Below, one piece after another: positions 1 through 12,278 of a stretch of DNA of 64,000 nucleotides (position 1 is its first letter; each line of letters starts with the position of its first letter). The position numbers and the translations under genes were made by a program. Where the stretch lies: assembly GCA_013396915.1 (NCBI GenBank), contig VWZL01000113.1, forward strand, positions 358,440 through 422,439, in the 5' to 3' direction. Below the pieces are notes generated by a model. It saw only the letters and a list, made by a program, of their open reading frames with translations. It was not told where the DNA came from and did not search any database. Origin of the DNA: Stercorarius parasiticus. Taxonomy: Eukaryota > Chordata > Aves > Charadriiformes > Stercorariidae.

Positions 1-2594
1 CCTTCCTCTCAAGCTATGGTTAACCAAACATTAAGAAAAGAGGAAGTCACTGTGTGTTTCTATAGGTACAGATGTCTCGCTGCAAAGAGTAATGTTTTCG
101 AAGCAGCACTCGCATATCCCGCAAGCCAGGGCACTGGTATGTAAAGGGTACCAAAAAGGTCAGTAAAAGGAGATGCAAATGGTTAAAACCAAACAAAAAT
201 CCATCTGTCCCCGACAGCTTTCTCTGGGCAAGTGACAGTCCAGTTGTTTAAACTGCTGCCCTTAGAACCCCTTCAACAACTGCACGTACAGCCTGAGCAA
301 CTTACGTTACTGTGCCTGTCTGCTCCACGATGCAGCCTCCGCGAGACAGAAAGGTTGGTCCTCTACAAGCGAATGCAACGCTCGCAACGCGCATGCAGGA
401 AGAGCCAACTCACTGCGGAGAAGGAAATTCACTCACATGGCAAAAGCTTTGAGGCTTTTCACCCTTTGGCCCACGTAGCTCTAAAGTTTTCTTCGAGATC
501 GAGGAGAAAGATCTCTCACCCTTGTTTTCCTGATGACATGCATGTTTCTAATAGGTATTTCCATTCAGTCTATCCAGCGTGTGCGTGGGGTGAAGGGTGT
601 TTTTTGCATGTCTGTGTGTGGACGCGCAGACTGTCATTAACATCTAACTGCACTCTCGCTACATACGCGGGACACAGAAAACGTTACGGCAACTACCGAA
701 AGCTGACTTGGAAATCGTGAAGAGCAGCAGTTGTCCCGCAGTGGATACTAAGAAAAGGTCAGAAGAATGGAAAGGAGCTAAAAATACAGAGCTCTAAAGA
801 TTTAACTTGAGATGAAGAAAACAAAAAGGCTGAGAGTTGGAAAACCAGCTCAGTGCCTCTTACAAAACGCTCATGTCAATGCACAGAGGAAAGGACTGGT
901 TTCTGTCTCCGTCCAGCTCCTCACCAACAATCCTTTCTCGGTGTACGCGTGTGTCGCTTGCTCCAGTGTGTTGCATGGGGACTCCAACCAAACAGTGTGG
1001 GACGTGTTTTATTTATTGGCATCAAATGGAGAGCCAAGATGACTCAGCTACTGACCAGCATCCCCCTGTGCCGGAAGCCCACTGAACTTCAGACCACTCG
1101 AGCGCCAAATGTACATTTACCTTTTCAAAACCCAGTCTTTCATACACATTCCAGTATTATTATTGTAGTCTCACAAATACACAGGATTTTTTTCAACAAA
1201 TGACATGCGTTCTGTTGTGAAAACTGACTCACATAACAAAGAAACTGAGCTTTCCAGCAGGGCACCTAAATTTAGGAGCCCGTATCACCTCAGCAAATTG
1301 CCAAGTACCTAACTGCCTGTTTCTCGTAGGTGACCGTGCATAGCAGATGCATCTACGACGTGCAACAGCATGAAATGAAAATCTCTTAGAGCCACCTCCA
1401 GTCTCATCAGCACTGGCAAACGCTCCAACTGTCAGTGAGAAGTCACAGTTAGTGCCGCCGTCTTCAGAACCGTTTTTCTTCCCTTTTCCTTGAACAAAAT
1501 CTTTTTACCTGTATGATTCTTCATAGACAAGACGAAGAAAAACAAGCATCTTATATGCAATGCGTTTGTCCAGGGTGCAACAAAATCCCTGTGGTCATTT
1601 CTTTCTTATATGAGTGGTCGGATCACGCACGTAATGTGAGAACGGAATAAAGACCGTCCCGTTTCCTGGGCAAAGCTATACTCAAGTTTCATAACAATTC
1701 CAGCTTCGGTAGGAACTCAAGTCTTGTGCTGAAATCACAGTGCAGCAAGGTAATGTTCTGCCTGAAGTTCCGTCAATCTCGTGAGCCGCTATCCGATGTC
1801 AGGGAAGAGGTGAGTTCTTTGTCATGAGCCCACTCAATAATCCATTTTGAGAAAGACGTCCGATTCCTTTGCTTGAGGAAACAGTAAGAACTCGCCACGC
1901 CCAGAGGTGTCACGGTCTAATTTTCCAGGAATTGCTTACTCTCTATTCCTACGTTTAAGTAAGCTTTTGAGAGCCATCCGTTTTCCTCAGTCCAAAGCAT
2001 TTTATGATTTTGTCCTTTATCACAACAGGAGCCTACGCTTTGCTTAGCACACTGGAGATAACTGCTGTGTTGGAAGAGGGCTGTTTATCCACACACATAG
2101 GCAGCAGACACTGAAATTAGAACCCAAACGGTTTCTTGTCAGCACGTGATCTTCAGAACACAACTGCATTGTGAGATACGTTGTGCTTTTCCTCCAGAGA
2201 AGAAAAAAGGAAAAAAAAAAAAAAAAGAAAAAAGACAGAAAAGACCAGAGCAGAACACTGTATTAGGGCTTGAAATGACTGGAAACAGCTAAAACCAACC
2301 AGTCCTCCCCTCCGCAAATACCAACCACAGGAGAACGTTGAGAGGGCTGCAAGTATCCTTAGCTGTTCGGACCTGCTCATCTAGCAACCTTTACTAAAAA
2401 GAGGAAGTCTTTCTTCAAAAGTGAACGGAGCCCGTCAGTCCTGCAGGAGTTCCTTTCATGTACTCGCTCTGTCATTCCCTTTTTTTCACCTCATCAGCGA
2501 GGCTGGGGTACCTGCCAGATGTAGCGGGGTGGCCTTCCCAGCAGAACTTCCTCTCATTTACAGGCGCACTGGTAAGTGTCCCAATGCCACATCT
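1..2594. other. EPGN 3'UTR and downstream flank
   Basis: No coding exon is recognisable here on either strand. The part from about 990 to 2594 is probably the EPGN 3'UTR on the minus strand. There is an A-rich tract at about 2208-2236. The open frames present (at most 162 codons, at 232-720 plus) have no recognisable domain or splice context. Confidence 0.5.
1008..1017 (-). promoter_or_regulatory. EPGN: Candidate EPGN polyadenylation signals
   Basis: Two overlapping minus-strand AATAAA hexamers lie about 1.58 kb downstream of the EPGN stop. I found no closer canonical AATAAA between them and the stop. If used, the 3'UTR would be about 1.6 kb. Cleavage here is inferred, not shown. Confidence 0.35.
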
Positions 2595-2649
2595 TCACAA
2601 CGCCGTCTCGCCCATGCAGATTTTGTAGGGCGATTTCCATTTCCTGCAT
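2595..2649 (-). CDS. EPGN: EPGN coding exon 5 (cytoplasmic tail and stop)
   Basis: This 55-base coding part completes the arginine codon from exon 4 and encodes [17 protein letters not shown] followed by TGA at 2595-2597. It matches the mammalian tail in KSPY and the GE near the end. The acceptor on the minus strand is CATTTTAG. Confidence 0.9.
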
Positions 2650-5600
2650 CTAAAATGGACAAGAAGTCATTTTAATCGGACAAATCTAAAACCACAGCAG
2701 TCTCAAGAGAACCTAAATCTCATCGCCTAACTCATTTAGGCAGCCCCAATGCAACCCATGTTCCAGACAATCGCACTGTTTCACGTGACTGGCAGATCAA
2801 AAAGCAGAGCTATAGAGCGTCAGCTCCTTTAAGATCACGCCGCGGATCGGTAGCAAGCAAGAGCAACGCTCCCAGTACCCTCAAAACCCTGCATAGTTTC
2901 TTCCTGCCCACTGTAAGTCAGACCAATGTAATCAGAAGGTTACGTATCTCCCATACCTCTTTCTTACGTAGCAGTAGATGATAGCAAGTATCCCACTTGT
3001 CAGTATGCCCACACCAATTCCCACAGCAATGTAGCGTTCATAAGAATTATGTGCATATGAATTTAGGGTTAAATGTTCACACCTCTCTCCATTGTAACCT
3101 GCAAGGCACCTACAAAATAAATATACACCATGCAAAAATCATTCACAGCTTCTTACGCTTTGTATTTCAGTTTCAGAAACACACGTTAGTTTTCACCATT
3201 TTTAACCAATTTACAAGAAGCCTAAACGAGGATGGACTGAATCTAGTGCTAGGTCAGTACCTCCTCGCTCCACCAAGACTACCAGTTGCCCCGGTTTATC
3301 TCGTTTAAAGCCAGCTCAAGTACTGCAGCCCCAGCAGCAAACGCAGCCTAAACATACCCTCATTGCGGAGGGTGCGTATGAAGAGCCCTGTGCTCTGCTG
3401 ATCCTTAGCTGCTATAACCGTCTCCAAAGGCCAAAGCTGCCCAACATGAACCGTAAAAAAATTTAAGGGTGCCATAGTCCCGACTGGTGTGTAACTATTT
3501 GTGGAATAAGGGAGCTGCAGCAGACATCTTGGAAGATCCTTCCCCCTTCATTGTGCCCAGAGCGAAAATTTACTTGAATATTCCTCTACTACTTTCTCTA
3601 GCACCGGTTGTGATTCGATATGCCATCGTGGCAGTGACCTACCAAGCTGTGAATTTTCCCCCTCCGTTCCTCGGTGTAACCCTAGCACAGCACTACCGCC
3701 TCATTAACAGTCCTGAGCCACCACAGCACTCAAGCCTGTGCCAAACTCTGAGCCTGCAAATACCTGACTGGCACCGGAAAGCTGCGCTCCGCTGCAAATT
3801 AGCCACGTTACATTAATAACACGTAGCAGACAAAGAAACAATGCTACTGTTGTTGTTTTCTAACAAGGATATTTATGAGCAGTATTCTTTACTTGCATAT
3901 GGGCTTCCTCAGTTCGCTGTGGAAAGCACAGAGCCCGTTGATACAATAGCTGTGGTGTTCTTCAAGGCAGGTCTGCATGAGCTTCAAGAGCTTTGGCTGC
4001 TCTGTGTAGTCTACTGAGAAAGGGGAAAAAGTCACGTTACATTTAGGAAATAAACATCATTTGAGTACATTTTCACAACTCCAGTTGAACAGATATCGCC
4101 TGCAGAAGACACTTAATATATAGATTTAGTGTGATACGCCTCGTGAGCAGATTCAAACGCTGCTAAGCAGAACAAGCTTCTAAGATGTTCCAGCACAGCT
4201 TTAGAGAAAGCACAAACCGTAAATAAATTACTCGCTCTTGAGAAGCGTGTATAAAAGCGAGTATGGGAGATTCATCCAGGGTAACATCAGCACTATCCAA
4301 CGTGCAATCCAATCAGATAAAGCATCCCAGAAATATCAAGAGTTTAAGACACAATGAGAGCACTGAATTATTCTCAGGATGCTTCCCACGACGAATTAAA
4401 ATTAGAAGCTAATTTCTTTTTTCTTTTCCCCATCACAAGACAAACTACTGCATTTCTAACACTCCGGCGTGCCAGCTCTGCAGCTCCAAGTGAGACAGGA
4501 ATGGCGGAATTGCTCCCTCCATCCATTCTCCGTGGTCTAATGTTAGCAGAGTGTCCAATTACGCTCGTAAGCACCCGAGACTGCCCGGATGTCTTCCCGC
4601 GCAAAAGGATGGTCCGCGACTACTAAGTTTCTGAATTTGCACAAAGTTATATGCGTCCAGGCCAGTAAGCATGCTTCTGCTTTGAAAGCACATAAAATGA
4701 CTACCTTATTCCCAACCACGGCGGGTCAAACGGGAATAATGACAACGACAAAACTGTCCTTGGGGATCTTATATCAATGCTACATACCGATAGAAGAGCC
4801 ACTGATCCCAGGAGCAAGGCACCCTGCTGAGCAGAAGGAGTGCAGAGGCCGGCATGCATCTGTAACGCGGGAGCAGGGGTGCGGCAAGTGCAGAGAAAGC
4901 TCAAGAGCTTCACCATCAAAGCAAGTATCTGTTTGAACTGGTCTCTCTACCCCGTTACGGGAATCGCTGGTGGGGTGGGGTGTCCAAGCAATGTCGTACT
5001 ATCTCAGGGACTGGTTTAGTGATGGCTGAAGGTGATTTCCTGATCGAGCGTATGTCAACACCAGCTTTCAGTTACGACCACAAGAAAAATAACATCGTGC
5101 AGGAAGGTGACAATGTGTGCTCGGAGTGACTAAACAATGGTACAGCAAGCAGAAACCGTCCTTTCTGACTAAGTGTTGAATCAAGGTCTGGAGATACTAC
5201 CCTGATGGAACCCTCGTCACAGATGTAAGCCTCCGGCTGTCCTGCGAGCAACTCGAGATCCCAGGACACACTTTGCAGGAGTAACACCACCAACCCCCTA
5301 AACTCCCGATCACCTTCCAGTTTGGTTCATTTAACAGCAAGAAGCCCCGCTATGCGCTCAACTAAGTGATTTTTTTCTTTGTCCTTTATGCAGCTTCATC
5401 ACAGAGATGACAAGCGATGGTAAAAAGCTGTTCTACGCTACGCCTGCACGTTAGAGCAATTCACAACTTCAGTTTTGAATCATGGGGTTTGGACACCTAA
5501 GAGGCATGACGCTATCACTGTTACTCAGATCAAACAACGCTACTTTGAAAATAGCGCTCTCTAAAACCTGACGGAGTCATCAGACTTCCAGCTTCTCAAA

Positions 5601-8600
5601 AGACTAAGACAGAACAAATAACAATTCAAGTCTGCCCGAAAAAGAACATGTTGGTTTATTACGCTTTCTCAGGAAAAGGTTCAGAGGTGGACAAAACGTA
5701 TCTTGCTTTAAAATGAACTTCTTTGGGCTGCAGAGACTAAAGCCAAATCCACCCATAGCCTTGAACCACACGCTCTGCAAGGGAAGAAGCTGGTGCTGGT
5801 TACAAGCGAGCTCTACTATCAAGCTCTGGCTCTTTCCCGGCTGGCTTCAAGAATTCTGCCAACAAGCTCCGGGGACAGGCTTGTCGGCTGAGAACACGAT
5901 CAGCACAGGACCAGGCCTTGGAGCGACAGATCTAAGGAAGAGAAGAACACCTTAATAAAGGACAGATTTCAGGAAGAAAAGACTGATTTGATGACAAGAG
6001 ATAGATGGTGCTATTTTCTGTACGGGAGGACTGCGCGATGCTCACTGCTGGCGAAAGCACAACGGCAAACAAAGCACGTGGTAAACACGGCTGCAGGGCG
6101 CAGCGTGCCAAGGAGACCCAGGATGCAGGAGACCTGCAAAAGCCCGTTTTCACTTAGGGCACAGCTCTGCAGGAAAGGGTTTCAGAAAACAGGCAACGGC
6201 ACAGTCACGCTTCCCCCGTACCTCCCCTCAAACACTTAGGCACCAGCTGTGTGCTGAAACGGGGATTCAAAAAAGGGGGCGGAACAGTGCACTACGAAAC
6301 CGCTAAACAACCACTCAACAGGACACTTTAATGTGCGTTTCCTGCGGCCCAAAGTACTATTCTTCTTCCAGGACCTGAGAAGGTGTCTGCTGCACAGGTT
6401 TAATATTTCACTTGCATCTCAGCTACTGAAGATTAAAAAAAAAAAAAAACAAAAAAACCCAAACCAAACAAACAACGAGGAAGGTACAAATGCACACGCC
6501 AGAGGCACAAAATCCCCAGCCACCTCTGCTCAAACTTCCACCAGATGGATTCAGGCAGCCAGAACATCCTTCCTCGTTTACCCCACCGCTGCCGAGAGGT
6601 GGCGGCCTCCCATCTACCACAGTCTGGAAGAAACCTCCCTTGGTGCAGGTACGAGAAACCTCTTCCCCAGAGTGCCTGTAAGTCAGTACTGTCATTACAA
6701 GCAAAGGTCATCCCAGAGCAGAAGCCTGCCTAGAAAGCGTTTCACGCATCTCGCTGCGCAGGCGACAAATGGACAATACATTCCTCCCTCGTTGTCAGGA
6801 GCAAGAGCTTTGTCCGTTTGGAGCTGCAAGATCAGATCTTGAATGTACACACAAAAATTCTAAGCGCTAATTATTTCGACACTGCAAAAGTACAAATTAT
6901 CTCTGAAAGAATGACGAGCCTTGGAAACGAAAAGAATGATTTTCTAACCCATCCCAGAGCATTATGCTAATTCATATCATATTATCCACCTAGATACTAA
7001 ATAAGCTGTTGAATAAACACATCCATGTGCCCTTTCATGTCACGTGAGTAAAGGAAAGTATGCTGTGTAAGCACTTGACAGTTGCCTACAACTGAGTCAC
7101 TCCAACAGATACACTTGGCAAGATCTGACATGAAATCAAAACTACAGGTACCTGGAAGCCCGGGCATGCCAAAACCGACAGACCGGCAACAAAAAGAGTC
7201 AGCCACTAAGACCATGACAGCTCAGCCTTCAAGTATGGTGCGTCGGGGAGGAACGGGAAAGTCAGAAAGGGGAGGCAGGGAGGGAGGGAAGGGGTCAGCC
7301 TCAGGTTCAGGGCCTCCCTTACAGGCTGCACGGAAGAAGCAGCTCCCGGCAATGAAGGGATCTCATTTTTTCCCCAGTAAAACCAAGCCCTTCCCTACTC
7401 CTAGCTGCCTGTTTTGCTACCAAGGCTCCCCTTCAGCCCCAACGGGGCCAGAATGCCCAATCCTCTCCACGACCTTTTCCCTCTCGGCTGACCACCGAGC
7501 CTAACATTTCCCAGCCCCAGCACTGGTGACAAGTAAAGCCCACGTAACATAAAATAAGGAAACAGGACACGATCTCGTAAATAGGAGGCAAACGGCTTGA
7601 CCAGAAATCAATGGTTTTCCACAAAGCACACCTCAGTCCTCACGGGACTTGCACTCCCAACAAGAAACTGCCAGTTCCTCCAGTGATATTTAACCAGGAA
7701 TTCATCGTCTTAGGATCCAGTATTACTGAACCTTGGTTATAAATCTTCCTATAAAGTTAACTTGCATAGGACTAGGAGCTACAGGAAAAATTCAGAGAGA
7801 TACAGTCAGGTTTTTTTGTGACTTTTTAAGCATTTCTTCTCAATCTTATTTCTGGAAATGCTGTTTTCTAACTTTTCAGTGGCTTCATAAAAGGTCCATT
7901 ACTTTTCATTACCCACGTAATCATGTGTTTGTATGTCTGTGAATTTGCTTCTGTCTTTGAGGGGAAACACACTCCAAACTAATAGCACTGGTATCTAGTC
8001 GACGTGCACAGCCACAGCCAGCGTAAAGGTACACGGGACAACTACAGGCACGGCTGTGTCCCTGTAAATAAGCCTCTCATGGCTTAAAACAAGACCCGTA
8101 ACTCCTGCTTTCTAGAAATAATGCCAACAGGGTACTCAACAAGTCACAACGTATTTCTACTTCGTTACGCTCCTGTTTGCTGCATACAATTCTGGAAGAA
8201 TCGTGTCACAGACAAATCCACTACACCAGAGCACAGCGCTGCACTGATAAATCAAACTAGTACAGTCCAAAATCAACATCTTCTTGACTTCGCATACATA
8301 TGTGTGTGTGCGCGTATATATATCATACATATATTTTACAGAGAGAGACATATATATGAAACCCACATATATAGTATATGCATGTATGAATATGTGTGTG
8401 TGTATATATATATACACACGTACGTATGCGTGTATATATATATATATATGTACATGTATAAAAAACTCTGTACCACTACGAGAAGTTAGGTCAAAAAAAA
8501 AAAAAGTTTGACTTGTTATGAGAAAAATAAAAAGCTTGTCAGACATCCCGTGATGACTTAAAATTAAGAGAAGATGATTTGTATGCATGTTTATGTTCTT

Positions 8601-9973
8601 TTTAAAGTACAAAGACATTAATAAGTATCACAGTTAAAATCCTTTCCTCCTTTACTGACCTGCCAAAACCTCAGTTCCAGATCGCACAGTTCTCCACAAG
8701 TAATGACATCATTAGCACCTGAAGTAACATCAAGAACGCAGCTTGCAGGATAAACACAGCGCTCTGGCCTCAGATGTTGGCAGGTAAATAGCTTGAGTTC
8801 ACATTTCAGTCAGAAAAGAAAAAGAAAGAAAAGAGAACGCTAGCACTCTGAAGAGGGCTGTGGAAGCTACGATAGCCGAAAGCAAAACTGCAACAAAGAA
8901 AGAAACTACTGAGTTAACAGTAATGAGAGGCATCACTCGATGTTACGCTTGCTGCGTTCTCACTTGTGTGCATAAAGATTCACACTGAAGACAGCTAGAA
9001 ACCAAGCACCAGTTACAAGTAACAGAAATGGCCATCAGAAATGCAAATAATCTATCCCACTTAGCCTTAAAGTATCTTGTTGGAATTATAACTGACTGGG
9101 TAAAAGATCCTGCAGCTGGTCAACGCTGAGCCTAGCCCAGCTGAGTGGCAGCTACTACTTCAGAGAGGTTTTTAAGTCTCCAGGAAAAAAGCAGCTCATC
9201 TCACAAATAAAACACAAAAAATTCAATAGTGTCCAAGCGACAGGAACGTTTTAGCATTCTCGTAATAGATTTTGTTGGGGTTTTTCGTTTCGTTGGTTTG
9301 GTTTTGTTTTAAATAACAGATTAACAGAGGCAAACAGAACAAAGAAAAAAAAAGAAATACCTTCAGCGTTGTTTTTTGTCCAATTATTCCATAAGTCTGT
9401 GCTGAGGGATGAAACGGTAATAGCTGACTCTTCGCTCATTGCCCCCATTGCTGTGTAATGCAAATAGATGCTTACTGTAACAGAAAAACTCAGTATATCT
9501 ATTCAAGGTTCATTTCATCCAGAAAACACGTACCCACTTAATACAATTCTGATACGATGCAGCAATATAATAATTCATTTAAAACATTCTTGCCTCCAAC
9601 TTACGTGTGCCACGGCATAATCACGATCGTGAGGAAACAAACTGTTGTTCGCAAATTTCCTACACACACAGCCATTCTGTTCTCCATTCTCTTACGCAAT
9701 TTACGACAGATGTGTAATACACTACAACGTTACACCTATTTACCAGTCTAAGTAGCTTCTTTCCAAAGACTTTAAGCTATACACTATCAGTGAAAATTCC
9801 ATCCAGGTTTAAAACTGCTAGAGTAATTCTGCTTCGCAACGTCTTCGCATGCTTCTCACCCCTACCGCTTTTTTCAGAAAGACCTAACTACTGTTCAACA
9901 AAGCCTTGTACCTTGAAAAGCCCCCTCCAAACCTACCTTTCAGCAAAATATAGATTAGCATTCCAAATGCCAT
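2595..9973 (-). CDS. EPGN: EPGN, epigen precursor (5 coding exons, 151 aa)
   Basis: Epigen is a membrane-anchored EGF-family ligand that is shed from the cell surface and activates EGFR/ErbB1. The coding sequence is join(2595-2649, 2957-3109, 3893-4013, 9361-9450, 9937-9973) on the minus strand. It totals 456 bases and all splice phases match. Residues 1-16 form a short signal peptide. The propeptide carries an NWT sequon at Asn35. The EGF module has cysteines at 58, 66, 71, 82, 84 and 93, spaced C-x7-C-x4-C-x10-C-x-C-x8-C. A transmembrane helix spans about 109-131 and is followed by a basic 20-residue tail containing KSPY. From family knowledge, the phrases [14 protein letters not shown] and IGVG and the length (mammalian epigen is about 150 residues) separate it from epiregulin, amphiregulin and betacellulin. 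The ATG has G at -3 and +4. Its neighbour MTHFD2L in the same orientation supports orthology. I see no disabling change. Confidence 0.95.
2650..2956 (-). other. EPGN: EPGN intron 4
   Basis: This 307-base intron lies between the transmembrane and tail exons, with GT and AG ends on the minus strand. Nothing else is recognisable in it. Confidence 0.85.
2957..3109 (-). CDS. EPGN: EPGN coding exon 4 (EGF end, transmembrane helix)
   Basis: This 153-base exon encodes the last two EGF cysteines ([12 protein letters not shown]), a juxtamembrane stretch that would carry the shedding site, the hydrophobic helix [20 protein letters not shown] and the basic stop-transfer RKR. The acceptor is TTTTGTAG and the donor is GTATGG. 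It is the longest EPGN exon and the easiest to recognise. Confidence 0.96.
3110..3892 (-). other. EPGN: EPGN intron 3
   Basis: This 783-base intron splits the EGF module between its fourth and fifth cysteines. I see no other feature inside it. Confidence 0.85.
3893..4013 (-). CDS. EPGN: EPGN coding exon 3 (EGF module, first part)
   Basis: This 121-base exon encodes residues 43-83 with the first four EGF cysteines, including the [12 protein letters not shown] and CAFHSEL motifs. The acceptor follows a pyrimidine tract (TTTCTCAG) and the donor is GTAAAG. As is usual for EGF-ligand genes, an intron divides the EGF module between the fourth and fifth cysteines. Confidence 0.95.
4014..9360 (-). 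other. EPGN: EPGN intron 2
   Basis: This 5.35 kb intron contains a long TA/TG-rich microsatellite (about 8296-8460), A-rich tracts near 6434 and 8494, and several unsupported open frames. A signal-peptide-like minus frame near 4797-4868 was considered as exon 1 but rejected because it lies downstream of the propeptide exon. Confidence 0.8.
8296..8460. repeat. TA/TG-rich compound microsatellite
   Basis: Alternating pyrimidine-purine runs of TA, TG and CA with short interruptions cover about 165 bases in EPGN intron 2. It is simple sequence. The open frames drawn across it on both strands are artefacts. Confidence 0.9.
9361..9450 (-). CDS. EPGN: EPGN coding exon 2 (propeptide)
   Basis: This 90-base exon encodes the signal-peptide end and the propeptide (residues 13-42). 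It contains SEESAITV and the NWT glycosylation sequon, which align with the TEEAAVTV and NWT of mammalian epigen. The acceptor is TTACACAG. The donor is GAAG followed by GTATTT, a weaker site. It begins with two bases of a split codon and ends in phase 1. Confidence 0.9.
9451..9936 (-). other. EPGN: EPGN intron 1
   Basis: This 486-base phase-1 intron separates the signal-peptide exon from the propeptide exon. It contains nothing else recognisable. Confidence 0.8.
9937..9973 (-). CDS. EPGN: EPGN coding exon 1 (signal peptide start)
   Basis: This 37-base coding segment encodes 12 residues beginning MAFG plus one base of the next codon, so it ends in phase 1. It terminates at a good donor (AAAG followed by GTAGGT on the minus strand). 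The hydrophobic LIYILL run corresponds to the mammalian epigen signal peptide. The exon is too short to be found by ORF length. Confidence 0.88.
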
Positions 9974-10059
9974 GGCAAGCAGCTGCTTTAACGCCTTCTC
10001 AACTCTTCTTTCCAGATGGCTCGCTTGCTCTGCTTATCTGTGCTCCTGTGTTTTCTCTT

Positions 10060-10105
10060 GCACTTATATGCCACGAAGCGTCATCTGCTGTTCTCACCAA
10101 TCAAA
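10060..10105 (-). promoter_or_regulatory. EPGN: Candidate EPGN core promoter
   Basis: On the minus strand, about 90 bases upstream of the EPGN ATG, CATATAAG (TATA-like, 10063-10070) is preceded by a TGACGC CRE half-site (10079-10084) and an ATTGG inverted CCAAT box (10097-10101). The spacing would place transcription start near 10035 and give a 5'UTR of about 60 bases. TATA boxes and CRE-like sites are known at related EGFR-ligand promoters such as amphiregulin. Use of these sites is inferred. Confidence 0.45.
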
Positions 10106-12268
10106 GAAAGGCGCATCTGGCAACAACCTCAACCCCCGGGGCAACCACACATTTATTTAGGAAACTGCTATTATCTAGCAATGGCATCAGGTTTTCTTTT
10201 GAAACCCTGGTTTCCTATTACCTGTGGGCATAATCGTGCATGCAAAGATAGAGTTTTAAAGAGAGACCCGGTATATGCCAGAGCAGATCAACGAAATAGA
10301 GCAAAACAGAAGTGAGCAAAACGAAAGATGACGTATTGTGAAAAACGTTATCTTTCTTTCCCCTAGCAATGCAGGTCTTGTGTTAATTCCAGGAGGACAG
10401 TCAGCATTCAGGATGCTACCCTGGAATTCGGGGTCCGGGGACCAGCTTCTGCTTTGCTCGTGCTCCTTCCTGGGTCCTCCCTGTACCTCAGTTCCCTGCC
10501 ATCCAGAAGAGGAACTTTGAGAGCTGCTAGTGCCAAGATTAGGAAGTGATCAGACACAGAGATAATGGATGATGTTCTCCGTCCGTGGCTGCCAGCAAGA
10601 GGCCTTTGATCACAGGCTCCGGCGAGCCCGAGGGGTGTGCTAATCGCTTTTTGCTCTGCCTTCCCATGTGCACGACTCTCTGCAGCAAGACAGGCCACCA
10701 GCCCGGCGCAAGGCCTGGCATCGCTGGCTGGAGCAATCCCCGATTGTGCGGGGCAGAAGTCGAGGGCTGGCAAAGCACAGGCACCGAGAAAACGCAGACT
10801 GAAAGAGCAGCTAAGCTGTTGCCTCCTATATTAAGTGATCCCTTCGTTATAGGCCGCTATACTGACACAAAAGCCCATCTATACCTCTTCAAGGAAGTGG
10901 GTACGCATTCATGAGAACAATCATACTTGTGACATAAAGTGTTTGTAGGTCTCTAAGACATACCTGTCCTCCGTATTTCTTATACTAAACCACCCTCCAC
11001 AGGCCCGAACGCTGTCCAACTCCCTTGGTCACAGGTGAGCTTGGAACAAGTAGGACTGGTCTCTCTGAAGGGTACTTACGTAGCCAGACATATGAGAGCA
11101 GGTCATGAGAAAGGCCTAGTTGAATAACGTACACACACATCAACAGCCCGACTCTCACCGAAGGAGAGCTACACACTTAACCCCAACAACAACTTACGCT
11201 TTTTCTCAACCGTGAGCTCCAAGCAAAAAAAAAAAAAAAATAAATATGTATTTCACAATTTTTGTAATTTAAACCAAAAATCTTCTGATAAATGCTCTAA
11301 TAACTCTGGTCAGCTGAAGTTCTCCCTCTACGCTGCCCTGTCCTCAGTGACCTGTAGGATTAGATCTAACCACTTCACATGTTAAGGGAAAAACACAAGC
11401 TAGTTATGCACATTTTAATTACGGACTGCATTCCAGGAGGCTTTTCCCTTCCTTCGCTATCCAGAATTGCTGCATGCCTGCACACTGATCGAGTGCAGCT
11501 TGCGCACTCCCCGGATCGACAGGAGTGTTTGTACCTACCTGGATCACCTCCGCCATCAGTCCCAAGCGGGGCTAAGTCTCACGAGCCTTGCTTTCAACAC
11601 GCATCTACACAATGGGAGCTTAATCCGGCTTCAATCTGAGCGGTGGCTTCGTCATTAGGCAATGCAGCTGGGTGCGGTAGGCCTGGGAGAAGGCTTCAGT
11701 GGATAAGGCCGTGCCTCTGTCCGCCACAGGGCGTGCATGCTTGGACCGGACCTGACCAGGACTGGCACACGAGCGTGCTTTTTGGGTTGGTAACAGGCCC
11801 TTCCCTCTGGATGCTCCTTCTGGGATGTTCTCTCAGCAGAGAACACTCTCACAGATGTGTCCAGCAGCTCTGAAAATAGCACGTCGTTGAGTGAAACCCC
11901 AGTCTCACTGGCTTTTGTGTAATGCTAACCCATCCACCAGAGGTGAAAAGAGAAAAAGTTTATGATGCACAATAAGCTGCTTGTAGGACATGAGAGAGGC
12001 AGATTCGCTCAAGTGGTGTAAGCAAAAAGGCATAGATTGTTATTCTGCCAAAAAAAAAAAAAAAGCAGATATGTTTTTACTTAAATCAAAGAAAACAAAC
12101 ATGAATCTGGAACAGCAATGTAAACAGACGAACCAAAGTAATGACTGAACGTGCAGAAGACCTCCATTTGCTCCACCCTTCACACACGGATAAAAAAAGA
12201 AAAACACACAACCACCCCCCAAACCGTATTAAAGTTTTTCACCGAGACGAACAACACAGTGAACAAGC

Positions 12269-12278
12269 TTTATTTATT
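12269..12278 (-). promoter_or_regulatory. MTHFD2L: Candidate MTHFD2L polyadenylation signals (distal)
   Basis: Two overlapping minus-strand AATAAA hexamers lie about 1.5 kb downstream of the MTHFD2L stop codon. Which signal is used cannot be decided from sequence alone. Confidence 0.3.

Noticed and set aside
4374..4604. Minus-strand frame considered as the EPGN propeptide exon
   Set aside because: It has no matching splice phase or similarity. The exon at 9361-9450 fits both.
4797..4919. Minus-strand signal-peptide-like frame ([12 protein letters not shown]) with acceptor and donor-like ends, considered as EPGN exon 1
   Set aside because: It lies downstream of the EPGN propeptide exon (9361-9450) in transcript order and would end in phase 0. 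The true exon 1 at 9937-9973 fits in sequence and phase.
6333..6842. 169-codon plus-strand frame
   Set aside because: It crosses an A-rich low-complexity tract inside EPGN intron 2 and has no domain or splice support.
8121..8618. Frames on both strands across the TA/TG microsatellite
   Set aside because: They are translation of simple sequence.
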